DNA from: Lumbricus rubellus
Lineage: Eukaryota; Annelida; Clitellata; Crassiclitellata; Lumbricidae
Direction: 5' to 3'
DNA: 64,000 bases
NCBI GenBank assembly: GCA_945859605.1
Contig: OX243811.1
Span: forward strand, 31,111,453 to 31,175,452
Shown piece by piece: positions 35,594-49,200 of this stretch. The notes beneath the pieces are model-generated. The model was given only the letters and a program-made list of their open reading frames with translations, did no database searches and was not told the origin of the DNA. The position numbers and the translations under genes were made by a program. Positions within the stretch are counted from its first letter, which is position 1, and every line of letters starts with the position of its first letter.

Positions 35594-37440
35594 CTACGTA
35601 ACGTTAAGGACAACATCACCAGCGTTAGTTACAATCATCAATTTAACGGCGACTGCATGCATGGTCACATTGGACAGTGCTTTAATCTAGGCATCTCATG
35701 GGGAAGAATGACATTGAACAGAAAACAATCTAGCGCTGTTGTTTACATGTAGCCTATGCGTAGGTAATATTCCCAGAAAAATCATTTATCAATACGCAAA
35801 ATTTCTTCCACCCACAAAAATAATATATATATGATGTAATGTTGATATGTAAACATGTGTGTAAACACACAACATCATATGTAGCCAATATGTTTGTCGG
35901 AATTTTAGAGAGAGATTAAAAGGGTCATTAGGAAAATTCCGAAAAATCGACCGGACGATGGGTGCCGTTTGTTCCCCCCCCCCCAAAGCCCCACACACGT
36001 GAATTCATCCCCTCCCAAAGCAGAGGGACTAAATTAAACACCGCTGCATGGGCTTTCCAGCAACGATATATTAATTGCCACATAACGATAATGATAACGA
36101 TTGTACTAGCGATATCGATAACGATAACGATTGTATTAACGATATAATTACTAATGCATGCGCACTTGCCAGATGCAAATAAAGGCTACTTAATTATTTA
36201 TTTATTATAACCAGCGTCATCGTCGTCATCACTGATGAAGATACATTTGTCGCCATCATCGTTTTAGCATTACCCAAGCTTACATTAAAATGATGAAGAT
36301 ACATATTTTGTCGCCATCCTCTTTTTAGCATTATCCAAGCTTACATTAAAATGACTGGATGCGCTGCAGCCGAAAGAAAATTTATATAGCCTATCCTATC
36401 CTGATCAGATTTGATCTCTAGTCTCTATTCATTACGATAATGGTTAATCTGATCCATATACTCTAACGTCATCTATTAGCTTATCAACACTGGTAATCAT
36501 CTCTTAGTGAACCGCGATCAAAACTCGCTAGAGAAATCAAGTCTAAATTCGGCAGCAAAGCAGTGTAACTACTAACTAATTAATTATATATAGATATATA
36601 TATATATAGGCATATCCTTTACTCGACCTTGTGAAGTCTAGCGTTGGAATATCCGCTTTGACTTAAGCATTCGCGGATTTGAGAATAAAGCGAGTTCTTA
36701 ACTGAAAGCAAAAATCTTTGGCTGGAAGCCACGCGCGGTCATCGCACTCTGAATGAGCGAGTGAATAAAGCCCTATAAGGCGATCGGATGAAACGGCGGC
36801 GTTGTCAGCACGGGTAAAAATTTCATCCCTTTTTAGTGGTCGCCAGAGGGACCAATTAGGCTTACGGTCGTGTCAATACGGGAAAACAAGCACAGCCCTT
36901 TTTGACACACACGTTCCTTCCAAGAAACGCCGCAGCGTGTGGCGTCCTCAATCAAGGCCAATTTTCCAGCTGCTGTGCTTGTAGTGTAATGACAGCGTCA
37001 CACACTAACGTGGTCAGAATAAGCAGCAGTGTCTGACACCGTTCGAAAAGAAGAGCAGTTGAGTGCACTTCAGTCAGATATGGTTGTGAGGGTTGTGAAT
37101 GAACGGCGCTAGATTTTTGCCTATCGACCATGCACGGAGACAGTGACTACCAATTTCCTGGCAGTCGTGATGACAGCAGTAGGCTACTGTTGCTGAATGC
37201 TGATGAGACCAAAAATTAATTATTAGCGGTTAAATAATTTATATTATTGCAATAGAAGTACCCAGTGGCAGAGTAAGCCTTGTGTTGCTTACTGGTATTG
37301 AACTAGAAATACAGCATGATTAGCTCATTGTTGGTGGCAACAGAAAAATGTTCTTCATCATTAATTTAGACACTGTGCGTCTGACAGTGCTAGGAATACG
37401 TACGTGGCACGTGCAGAATGACCGTGATCTACTTGTGCTG
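35594..37440. other. Spacer upstream of GPCR exons
   Basis: It holds a run of nine Cs near 35975, an ACGATA-rich stretch (36080-36145) and a two-copy tandem duplication of about 62 bp at about 36230-36352. No gene signal was found, including no TM1-TM4 exon of the adjacent receptor. Confidence 0.55.
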
Positions 37441-37981
<541 letters not shown>

Positions 37982-38094
37982 TTCCACTCATTTCCTGCTC
38001 TCCTCTCATTTTCACTCATTCATTGATCAATTAAGCTCCCAATCTCACCGTTGACTTATCCTACGTGGCCCCCCATACATCTGTCTGTAATCTG

Positions 38095-38230
38095 TATGCC
38101 TGTTTGTCTCTGTCTGTCTCTTTCTCTCTCTCTGTCTCTCTATCTGTATCTCTCTGTCTCTCTTTCTCTCTCTCTGTCTCTCTATCTGTATCTGTCTGTC
38201 TGTATGTCTCTCTCTATCTCTATCTCTCTC
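38095..38230. repeat. (CTGTCTCTCTAT)n-like tract
   Basis: Imperfect CT-rich tandem with two longer duplicated blocks containing CTGTCTCTCTATCTGTATCT. Confidence 0.85.
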
Positions 38231-38490
38231 CCATTTGCTGCCATAGAAATCCTGCAGTGTGTCCATGTCTTTGGACGTCGATCATCAGCCAGCCGTTTCT
38301 CAATCGCTTACTTTCTCTCTTCTTTCTCTCAATGTCTGCTTCCGTTTTCGGACGCGTTTATTCGCCACAAATGAAGAATGTAAAGGAAAACAAAATTAAG
38401 TACAGACAGATACTAAACTGACGTACATGCACAATGCACATGCACATAATGCAGTGTAATGTAGACTCTGCTTTCGTTTTGTCTGTATAG

Positions 38491-39442
38491 CAGTGGTGGC
38501 CAACCTTTTGTACTCAGTGTGCCACAAACTATCACCCGTACCGTCCGCGTGCCACTATACATATACCTGACGAGAAGAATTGTAGCCTGTTACAATTTAA
38601 AACTTGCACTTGCATATATTAAAATAACTATATATATATATATATAAATTCCATGGTCCTCCGTGCCTAAATATAATACATATATATATATATATATATG
38701 AAAATTTTGTATTTGGTCTCATCACAGCGTGTGTCCATGGCTGCAATGTTAGACATTATTATTGCTTAGATTTTGAACCTTACAAATCTTGAAAAAGACT
38801 TTACTCGCCATCAGAATGAGTTTTCTTTCATGCTGATGTCAGACTTAACTTGTATAAGTTTGACTATCATTATCAATTCATCACTTGTTTTGTCAAAAAA
38901 TGACTGTTCTGTCTAAAAGATTCTTTCTCTAAAATTAGTTTGATAGCTTACCTAGGCCGGTGGTTTTCATTAGAGTTTCCCTGTAACTCACTGAAGTGAA
39001 GTTCAGTGTTAATTATTTACATGCACCACAACTGTAGCAATGTGTAGCATTGCTAAAGACATAACCAACAGGAATCTCTTCCTTACTTTGATCCTGAAAA
39101 CCTACAGTGGGCTTAAACTCAATTTCTTATCTCTGAATGGATGCTGTGGAGTATGGACTTTGACCACCAGCCGACTGACAGTGATGAGCCTGCCCCCCCC
39201 CCCCACTTCGAGCGCCTGTGCTGTGTCCGTCAGCAGTTAATTAACCTTTCCCTGGTCAGAGGTCACTGCAGCTACGGAGTTACAGAGGCGCCTGAGATTC
39301 ACCTAAGTCTGCCCTAAGAGATAACATTGTAAACTAGCAGATCCAGCATAAATATTTTTCAAACATTCCATGGCCCTCCGTGCCACTCATCATAGGCCGG
39401 CGTGCCACAAGTGGCACGCGTGCCGCAGGTTGGCCACCACTG
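38491..39442. mobile_element. Non-autonomous hAT element
   Basis: Termini CAGTGGTGGCCAACCT and AGGTTGGCCACCACTG are exact reverse complements. They are flanked by identical 8-bp duplications CTGTATAG (38483-38490 and 39443-39450). Subterminal GTGCCAC words recur inside both ends. The 952-bp interior shows no transposase. Confidence 0.88.
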
Positions 39443-39450
39443 CTGTATAG

Positions 39451-41156
39451 TGTCCATAGTCCATAATAATATATTATACCTATTTGGCAACTTTGTTTAT
39501 TCGCGTCCTTCCGACTACAAATCGCGGATCATACATGTGTATTAAATATGCATAATATACATAATATATATATTTATATATAGCTGATCAATCTCTCACA
39601 CGGGTTCTTTCTGTGCGTCTGTCATAATCTGTCTACTTGTCTTCTTATCTGTACGTCTGCCAACTTCCGCTTTCTCATGGTGATGTCTGATTTAAGCTCT
39701 CACACTTTGAAATTTAGCATTATGTCTAGGTGACGTTCTCATTTGTCTGTCTGTCCGTCCGTCCGTCCGTTTATCTGCCTGTCCGTCGCTGTCCATCATT
39801 TGTCCATGTGACACCAATTGTCAGGTGCCCTGCGATCCCCATATATTACTCTGCGATGGTCTCTTGTGCCCTCACAATCAATTTCTGTCTGCAGCAGCTT
39901 TCAGTCGTCAAACATTTCAATAATTTATCTCCATTGACGAATCACTCGATCGACTTCCGCCAAACACAACTTCCGGTGTAGACTATAGTCGTGAAGATCT
40001 CAGCTAGCTGCATGAACAGCAGAACATAGCAGACTACAGCAGCAGAGCAGGACAACAGGGAGGAACAGAACAGAGCAGGACAATAGAGAGGAACAGAACA
40101 CAGGGTAATAAACCAGAACTGAATAGAAGTAAGTCAGTAACAGTATACGGCATAGACCAGAAAGGAACGCAGTAAAGGGCATACATAATATAATGCATAA
40201 GAACACACAATGACATAACATGGCGTGATAGAACAGAAAAGAACACAAGAAGATATATGGCAAAGTAGAACACAAAAGAACAAAACAGAACAGGACATAA
40301 CCTAATAGAGTAGAACATAATATAAGACATTAGGACGTAGCATAGCAGAATATATAGGACATAAAAGAACTCATAGTTTTACAGAATATAGCAGAAAAGA
40401 ACAAAAGAGGACATAGCAGAACTGATGGACGCCTTGCATGGCTGCCAACAGTTAAATTCGACTCCTGTAATAACTCCATTCATTAGGCTATACTGGTCGT
40501 AATCATACTGCGTTGTGTCAAAATAAAACGACGATTGTAGGCTATTATTATAGAATACCACGGAGCAGAGCTGCAGAGCGCAATTATAGCATGGAACAGA
40601 ATCGAAAAGAATGGAGCGGATCAGAGTTGAACTGAATAAGAACAGAATTTTGTAGCAAAGATGAATAAAAGGCTTGTAATCCCTGCATAGTTGCAACACA
40701 ATTACAATTGCAACACGTCATGAGCGTCGTGATCGATTAGATACTTAGAACTGAATTTTTTTTAAACAAAAGCAAAAGACGAGCGAAAATAAACATCTGA
40801 AAAACAGACATTGGTAACGGCCGTAACGGACAGGCTGGACAGCGAGATTGAGGAAAACGAAGGTGCGTAGACGAAGGTCGTTGACAAGGTCATCGCTTTC
40901 CATCATTCTCATTCCATCTCCATATTAGGCTTATTTAAATTATTAATCATGAGATTGTCATATCGGATTACTTTCGTGGACAGTTATTGAGAGTAGGATA
41001 TTATAATGATTGTGGAAGACGAAGAAACTTGCGAAGGCATGCGTAACTCTGTACACACAGCTGATGATAATTTATATCGACTAAGAGACAATTACAATGA
41101 CGATTGTGTTGTTTGATGTGACAAGGATGCTGATGCTGACTCCGTTGCAATGTCGT

Positions 41157-41157
<1 letters not shown>
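39451..41157. other. Gene-poor spacer with purine-rich satellite
   Basis: Short CTGT repeats occur near 39750-39790. At about 40015-40420 an imperfect GAACAGA/AACATA purine-rich tandem produces long but spurious minus-strand open frames. No gene is supported. Confidence 0.6.
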
Positions 41158-41248
<91 letters not shown>

Positions 41249-41302
41249 CCACCACCACCACCACCACCACCACCACCACCACCACCACCACCACCACCAC
41301 CA
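41158..41302. repeat. Compound (ATC)n(ACC)n microsatellite
   Basis: About 30 ATC units switch cleanly to about 18 ACC units at about 41247. His, Met, Asp, Val and Gly runs in the frames are artefacts. Confidence 0.95.
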
Positions 41303-41689
41303 TGCTTTAGAAGTGTAGACAGTTGCATTAATAATATTCATTGCTAGTTTTCGTCACTGTATAATAGCTGTATGATTTCTTAGCATCATAGCAATACATA
41401 TCGGACAATAAAAAGGTTTTTGTCCGATCGTCGAATCAGACCATTAATCTCGACGCCGATTGATCCACAATGGCGAATTAATTGCGTTCGTTATCAGTTG
41501 AATGTCTTCGACGATGATGCAGTAAAATTCGCGTTAAGTGCGACCTCTGTCGACTGCGACGCTTGAGTGCACACACAATGGCCGCCACCACCAACTCCGT
41601 CGCTGCCAATCATAATGCTAAGCATATTTTTTAAATCAAGAATCTATGCCTGAGAACGAAAGATATGAAGAGGAAGAGACAGAAATTCG

Positions 41690-42250
41690 GTAAAAAATAT
41701 GAATAGAAGGAAGAGGAGAAGGAGAAGGAGGAGAAGGAGGAGGAGGATAAGAATGAGGTGATGGTGGCTGCTGAGGAGAACTAAGACCATGAGGCAGATA
41801 CGAGAGAATAAAGAGTAGAGACAAATGGAGGAGTAACTTAGTAAGAGGAGGAGGAGGAAAATCAGCAATACCGTGATCGGTGGAATTAAGAGAGAAAAAG
41901 AAGGAAGACGATGATGAGGTGAAAATTATTTTGTTGTAGAAGAAGAAGGCGTAAGGGCAGAAAAATGGGAAGAACGCGAGGAAGGACAGAGAGAATAATT
42001 AAAGGACGAAGAAGAAATGCACGACGAGGAGGGGTTGAGAGTATACGTGAGAATAATGAGCAAACCGAGACTGAAATAGGATAGCAAGAAATAACAAGAA
42101 GAGAACACGAAAGAAGAAGCAAAGTAGGACAGGAAGAGAGAAAGAGACAGAGACAGACAGAGAGAGATACAGAGAGAGGAGAGGAGAAAGAGAGACAGAG
42201 ACAGAGAAACAGGGAGACAGAGACAGAGAAACAGAGACAGAGACATGACA
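41690..42250. repeat. Purine-rich low-complexity tract
   Basis: GAGGAGAAGG-type sequence passes into GAGACAGAGACAGAG repeats (42125-42245). It resembles the polypurine strand of the tract at 37441-37980 but is less regular. Confidence 0.8.
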
Positions 42251-42966
42251 TACGGTCGGCATTCGTCCGTCTGTCCAAAGTAATTTCGCAGATCTGTGAA
42301 GTAACTGTTTCGTTTCAATAAAGACTTCAAATAAACTCGATCCTCCCTATAAATAACCGGTTACAGGATGAGGACATCTGCGATTTCTCATTCCAGCTGA
42401 TGGGTCCCTTCTGGACCTCTGGTCTTAATAATAACTGCGATCAGACATCCCAGGCGGACATTTGATAACTGTCTCAACTCGTCGTAAATATGCATATAAC
42501 GGAAGATATTATTAATGTGGCTGGTTGGCCAGGCTCACAGAGCAATAAGTCACCTCTGGTCTTGGTCTCTGGTCTTGGTCTTGCAAAGGATGAACTAAGA
42601 CTATGCCAGGTCATAAGAGCAGAACTTCACGTGTAACCTGACTGATTATTAAACAAAGCATAGTGATTCACTCTTTTGGTAGACAGGCATTTTTACTTAA
42701 AGCAAATGTGATATTTATATTGCGCGTTTATCCAGTACGGTAGTTAACGATGCGCCCCATAAGCCTAAAGGGTCTGCCGAACATCCTCTGCATTTGCGCT
42801 CCTTGTGGATCAAGTGTAATATTATTAGGCCTATGTGCATCGTTTTCGCTTTCATTCTTCGTTTTGAAGAATGTTTTCATTTTCCACGAAGACAGGAATT
42901 AGTTTCAAAATTTATGTTCGACTGGAAACTCAGCCATAATGAGCAATATGACCGTATAGGGGGTCA

Positions 42967-44357
42967 TAAGGCCGGATTAACAAATGTGGGGCCCTGTTCA
43001 GTAAAACTGTGGGACCCAACCTTACAGAAGCACGACAAAATGACACACAAAACGTGTTGTATTCAAAGAATCAACATTCATCTATTATTAATTCATTATA
43101 TATACTTCTGTTTTACAATATCAACAGGTCTTTTGATATTAAAGTCCAGTGTTAATGTAAAGTATGTGCCGATATGGATATAGGCCTACACACCTCTTTT
43201 GCGGTTTAAGAATGTTATTTAAAGTGATTCGTGGTCAGACATTGTCCTAACCAGGGCACACAGCACTCGTACAAGCAAACAGTTCAGAAGTGATTTTATG
43301 CCCCAATTAAATTCTTGGCAGGAAAATTTATCTCAGTCTCACTGCAGAACAGCAACCATGCAGTGCAAAGGGTTTTTATCAGAGTTCTGTCATTTGCCCT
43401 GATTTGCCATACTGCAGCGCCGCCACTGTTTAGGCTGCACACTAACATGACATGACATTGCATTTTCACGGTTACATATACGCCTGTAGTAGACCTTGAC
43501 TCAATCTCCATTCTACCTACTTGTAGGCCTATGTGAGTTTTTCACCCCAGTTTCTGTCTCACTTGGTGGCCGTTCGTTGCGCTCAGCTACCCGTGGAGAT
43601 TTCGTTGTAATTTAATTCGGGTAATGTGATCATGCAGCGAAGACGTCGAAGTGCATTCACGGCAGTGGGTCCAGCTATCTGGAACAGCCTCCACGTGACT
43701 CTCCGCTCGCTTCCTTTGACTCTGTGTATATATATAGCCTACATATATATATATATAATTATATATATATACTATAGTCTCTACTGACTCTTTCTTTCGT
43801 CTTCTGAAGGCTTTTATTTTTCACCAGGCCTGGGCTGGAAGAGAATCTGCGTAAAAATCTCGAGAGACGCTATATAAATTTATGTGATTGATTCAATTTG
43901 TAAAAACAGAATGTATAAGCTTAATGAACCTACATTGCATATAAGGTTACTCAAATAACTCAATATATAATAACGACGCCATCTCATAATGCCTCACGTA
44001 GCACCTGAGTGAAGTATTAAGTGTGTAAATAAACACTTAAACGCATTATAGCTCTGCATACTAGCATCTCTGGCAGATTTTAAAATCAATCTGCCTGGTA
44101 ATGAAAACCGCAATAAGGGCCCCCACACATGTATAAAAGTTGTCTAGCCTAGCCTATGTCAAAATCAGTAGTTTTGGAATAATTTGACAATTTGTTCAGT
44201 TATTTAAACTCACTTTTGCTATTATAATTAACAATGATGAAAAAATTCCTATTGCATGTGTGGGGCCCCTAAAGTGTGGGGCCCCTAAAGTGTGGGACCC
44301 CTAAAGTGTGGGCTCCTATTCGGCCGAACATGTTGAACATGCCTTAATCCGGTCCTG
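42967..44357. mobile_element. Degenerate hAT-like element
   Basis: Ends align as TAAGGCCGGATTAA and, inverted, CAGGACCGGATTAA. GTGGGGCCC words lie just inside both. The putative 8-bp duplication (GGGGGTCA against AGCGGTCA) matches at six positions. Near the right end GTGTGGGGCCCCTAAA repeats about four times. A SINE-type tail at 43835-43895 is probably nested. No transposase remains. Confidence 0.55.
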
Positions 44358-44665
44358 AGCGGTCAGTGGGAAGAACAGGCGGCGAGTTAGAGGATTGCAG
44401 GTCACTAACTCTCGTATGCCGAGGTTAAGAAAACAAAGTCGCTACGTATGACTGCCTTCTTGTTCTCGCGCCTCGCTGCTTTGCATAGCATTGATATCAA
44501 CCTATATACATAGACGTGTGCAGCTATAGAGTCCGCTTTATAGATGTCTTGAATAAGCACAAATGTATCATTGAATCAACTGTAACAGACGAATAAACGG
44601 AGAAAGGAAGAAAAGAACGAACGAATAGATTAAAAAACAAATGAACGAATCTACACATGTAGACC

Positions 44666-45101
44666 CATAGTTCGAGGGTACGTATGGTACGTATTTTATT
44701 CTTTGAAAGGTACGTACGTATTTTAACGTACCTTATTGAAGGGCACGTAAAAGGTACGGTACAACACTTAACCGTGGCACATGCTATAAGTCATGGATTA
44801 TTGATTATTCATGCCATGTCATGGTGTAACATACTCATTTACAAGTATTAAAGCCTTAAAATGTTATATAATCACAAAAATCACCTCATCCCGTTCATGA
44901 TAACGTAAATACGCTGGTGACGTCACTTTGTTTGCATGTGCCAATAAGTGAGTAATTTATTATCGGTGAAGCGTCAAAACACTGACATGTAATAATACTC
45001 AGAAATAAAATACGCGTATGGTACGCGTATTTTATTCTTTGAAAGGTACGCAGGTATTATACGCGTACCTTATATAAGGTACGCGTACGCATCGAACTAT
45101 G
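44666..45101. mobile_element. hAT-like foldback element rich in GTACG
   Basis: The left end CATAGTTCGAGGGTACGTAT pairs with the right end, which inverted reads CATAGTTCGATGCGTACGCG. Identical 8-bp duplications TGTAGACC flank it (44658-44665 and 45102-45109). Both halves contain TATTTTATTCTTTGAAAGGT in the same orientation. It is non-coding. Confidence 0.8.
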
Positions 45102-45621
45102 TGTAGACCTTTGTTTTTATCAAGGTTACACTTCAAACCTACAGTATGACCAATCATGTATATTATGGTTCATGTGCCACGTAAATGTCTGTTGTTGATA
45201 GACATCACTTGTGGCCTGCAGCCAGCATGCGCTGCTGAGAAATTGTGTCTAAACCGGTATAGGAGGGAGTCAGATAGCCTATTATGCTATCTATTTCACT
45301 TCCCGTCTCATATTTTTCTATATAATGCAAACATGGGTGGCATGGGATGTTTATTTGATATATTTCACAGATATATGCATGCATTATAATATCCCAACTG
45401 AAGACAGATTATCAACCAGATGTTTTCAAAGATGTTGACCTCTCCAGCCGTAACAAGACGTCATGTAGCTGATAGATACCACGTGCGTATATATATTTAT
45501 AGTCATATTGCGTATATACCATGTTGGGCTTAATCGAGGACTATACGCATCACATAGATCATAGGCCTATATACATATATAGGCCTACATAATAGAGTCT
45601 AAATGAGGGGTAGCCGGGGTT

Positions 45622-45627
45622 GACTTC
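45622..45627. repeat. Target-site duplication, left (GACTTC)
   Basis: Six bases identical to 61699-61704 immediately outside the terminal repeats. Six bp is the length Polintons generate. Confidence 0.95.
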
Positions 45628-45790
45628 AGTAGAGGCCCAATAAGGCGGCTGACTCATTTGACCTATATAGCCTTCACCTTTGACCTATTTGACCAGTACA
45701 GCCTTCAGTTTCGTCCATTTGACCAATACAGCCTTAAAAATTGAGTGTCCGCGCAGTTTGACCAATACTATGCTTACTTTTTCAAATTCA
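45628..45790. repeat. Polinton left terminal inverted repeat (163 bp)
   Basis: All 163 bases equal the reverse complement of 61536-61698. Inside, TTTGACCxAT and ACAGCCTT words recur, giving a subterminal direct-repeat pattern likely used by integrase or the terminal protein. The last base is the A of the first plausible ATG of the element. Confidence 0.97.
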
Positions 45791-46152
45791 TGGAATATCC
45801 AACTAGGCTTAAAGACAAGATATCCCAATATAAAATGGTTTACCCGGAGAAAACTAAAACTGAATTACGAAAAATCGCCAGGCAGCTCGGCTTGGTTGCA
45901 AATACAACAAGACTGCGGAGATCGGAGTTGATTGTTGTAATTGACGTCCACAACCGTGAATGCTACGACGATGAATGCCCATGCAAGTATCCACGGCCGG
46001 ATCGACAACAACGACCAAGCACGAATACCGTCGTTCGTCGCCGGCGCAATGGCAACTCACCCCCGTGTGATGTTAGTTTGATCGACAACGAGATCATCGT
46101 CGTTAATTGTCAAAGCAATGGCAACTCATGCCTGTGTGATGTAAGGGTATGA
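45790..46152 (+). CDS. SAP/Rho-N-like small protein, duplicate of the polymerase N-terminus
   Basis: This 120-residue protein starts at the ATG directly after the inverted repeat. Residues about 1-45 (MEYPTRLKDKISQYKM, then TELRKIARQLG and RRSELIVVI) closely copy the N-terminus of the polymerase gene that begins 116 bp downstream. That sequence has the look of a SAP or Rho-N helix-extended-helix DNA-binding module. The remainder is basic with CPCKYPRPDRQQR and repeated NGNSxxCDV segments and has no recognised fold. It may be an independent DNA-binding protein for the element's ends, or a relic of a local duplication that truncated one copy. An upstream GTG could extend the frame into the inverted repeat, but the ATG is preferred. 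Confidence 0.6.
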   Translation: MEYPTRLKDKISQYKMVYPEKTKTELRKIARQLGLVANTTRLRRSELIVVIDVHNRECYDDECPCKYPRPDRQQRPSTNTVVRRRRNGNSPPCDVSLIDNEIIVVNCQSNGNSCLCDVRV

Positions 46153-46267
46153 GTGGACTACGACGTAGATACGGGATTACAATATCGCAAACGATTTTAC
46201 ACCGCTGGTTTATAATCGTCTTTGGATCAATCGAATATTTTTTTTTTTTTCCTCTGGCGTATAAAAA

Positions 46268-49200
46268 ATGACTGAAAAAATGGAATATACGGCTCGACCT
46301 AAAGACAAGAGATCCCAATATAAAATGGACTACTCATCGTATAATCTGAAAGAATTACGACAAATTCCTAAACAGAGAGGACAAAGAGGATACTCGAGTT
46401 TGCGAAAAGCGGAACTCATAGCGTTCATATCGCAGGGAGATCGACTAGGCGCTCGGGCACAGGTCAACAAAGCACAAGCGCATACTCCCGCCACTGTGCG
46501 AGAATTGCGAGAAATTGCAAAAAAGAGAGGTGTGCGAGGATACTCGAGATTAGCAAAAGCGGAACTTACGGCATTCTTGTCTACTATGTGGAAATTTTTG
46601 AATCCGGGGAAAAATAAAATAGTTTTTTCGGATTGGCTGACTAGTGAGATTAGTCAGTTACCCCCTCAAATAAAACCGCCCATTCATAGGTTCAAACTTC
46701 GAGAGACTGCGACGGCTATCAAAGGGTTTACAAAAAGATACACGATCGATGGCGACAACGGGATCGATGTTGCAACTTTTCTCAAGGCTGTAAGACCGCA
46801 GGTAGTTAGGTTGCTAGTGAAAAATCGCGGGGTAAAAGTTCAATTCGATCGCATGTGCGTAATGGAGAAAGTAGATATGAAAACCGGCGAAGTAGTAACG
46901 GCTGAGCCTAATTTCAAATCAAAGAGTGATATTATTTTAGAAGCAACCGAAGTGAGGGAAATATATACCAACGCAGCGGATAAAATTAAGGAGAGCATGG
47001 CAAGTTTTCAGATGCGGGGGAGTAATTGGAGATTCAAAACCGTTTTGAAGTTGGATATTGATACAGTGACATATAAACCATTGAAAGGTAGTTCTTATAT
47101 TCCACTTCCAGATTATTTAGCGAATAAAAAGGCTATTATTAATATGAAGAACGAAGACGATGAATGCTTCAAGTGGTGCGTAACGAGAGCTGTAAACCCA
47201 GTTGACAAAAATACAGAAAGAATTACGAAAGAATTAATTAGACAGTCTGAGGAACTCAATTGGTCTGGTATCGAATTCCCAGTAGCAGCGGATGCTAATG
47301 TGCTGAGTAAGTTTGAGCGAAATAATAATATTAGTGTTAATGTTTTTGGTTACGAGAAAGAAGTGAATATATTCCCACTATATATATCAAAACATGAGAA
47401 TGATAGGTGTGTAGAGCTATTACTCATTTCTGATGGAGAAAAGAAGCATTATTGCTGGATCAAGAATTTTAACAGATTGCTGGCACTACGAACAGAAAAA
47501 TCCCATAATTCAATGCACTATTGCAGAAGATGTTTAATCGGTTTTAGAAAAGTCGAATCGCTTCACAAACATACTGAGTACTGTTCGCAGCAGGACGCTC
47601 AACGAATAGAACTTCCGGAACCTGGGACTATGCTAAGTTTTACACATTATTATCGGAAGATGCGTGTGCCGTTTGTGTACTTTGCCGACTTTGAATCGTT
47701 CATCAAACCCATCGGCACATGTCAACCCGTTCCTAGCACGTCTTACACCAACAAGTATCAAAAACATACGCCCAGCTCGTTTTGTTATCATTTGAAATGC
47801 TTCGATGATGAAGTTTATTCCCAAGAGCCGGTGAGGTTTACAGCTGAAAACGAAGACGATGATGTTGCCCAGTTATTCATAGACTCTATCGAAGAAAATG
47901 TAAAACGAATATACAACGAGTTCAAATTCCCCAAGAAGATGATATTCGGCAAAACTGAACAGAAATGTTATGATGAGTCTGTCAACTGCCATATTTGTGG
48001 AGGAGAGTTGCGTGAAGATCGAGTACGAGATCACTGTCATTTGACTGGAAAATTTAGAGGTGCCGCTCACAACCTTTGTAATTTGAAATACAAAGTCCCC
48101 AAGTTCTTCCCTGTCGTATTTCACAATTTGACTGGATACGACAGCCATTTATTTATCAAGAAATTACGAGGTGAACATGGCGAGAAAATCAAATGCATTC
48201 CCTGCAACGAAGAAAAGTATATCTCATTCAGCAGAGAGGTCGTCGTCGATAAGTTTGTAGACGCAGATGGAAAAGAGAGAGAAGTCAAGCGCGAATTACG
48301 TTTCATCGATAGTTTTAGATTCATGCCTTCGAGTCTCGACGCGTTATCGAAAAATCTTCGGAAAGATCAGTGCAAGAATCTGGGGAAATTTTTTGAAGGT
48401 GAGAAGCTGGATCTTTTACTCAGAAAAGGCGTTTACCCATATGATTATGTCGACGGTGTTGAAAGATTAAACGAAACCGAATTACCATCGAAGCATGCCT
48501 TCTATTCAAAACTAACCGATTCGGGTATCAGCGAAAAAGATTACGAGCACGCGCAAACGGTATGGAACAAATTTGAATGCAAAACATTACGCCAATATCA
48601 CGACTTGTACAATTTATCGGATGTTCTATTATTAGCGGATGTCTTTGAAAAGTTTAGAGACGTCTGTATGAAGAACTACAACCTAGATCCTGCGTGGTAT
48701 TATACTTCGCCTGGACTTGCTTGGGACGCGGCGTTGAAGACGACTGGTGTAAAGTTGGAGTTGTTGAGTGACTGCGATATGTTGCTGATGATCAGGCAGG
48801 GAATACGAGGAGGCGTCAGCACGATTTCGCATCGATACGCGAAAGCGAACAACGAGTACATGGGAGAAGCTTTCAATCCCACCCAACATTCAGTATTCAT
48901 TCCATACTTGGACGCGAACAACTTGTACGGATGGGCGATGAGCAAACCGTTACCAACTCATGGGTTTGAATGGATGAACGATGACGAATTGAATGATTGG
49001 AGGAACATTACCGAACGAGATGGAGTGGGATGTGTGTTAGAAGTCGACTTAGAATATCCAGAGGAATTGCACGACCTGCATAATGATTATCCTCTCGCTC
49101 CGGAGAGTGTAAAACCCGCGGGATCGAATGTCTCAAAACTAATTCCAAACTTGAACGATAAAAAGAAGTACGTCGTTCATTACGGAAATTTAAAATTGTA

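Noticed and set aside
40000..40699. Hydrophobic minus-strand open frames that resemble membrane helices
   Set aside because: Read from the complement of a purine-rich GAACAGA satellite; no GPCR motifs, so not the missing TM1-TM4 exon.
45680..45931. Plus-strand frame starting within the Polinton left repeat
   Set aside because: Overlaps the SAP-like gene in another frame and has no similarity to other element genes.
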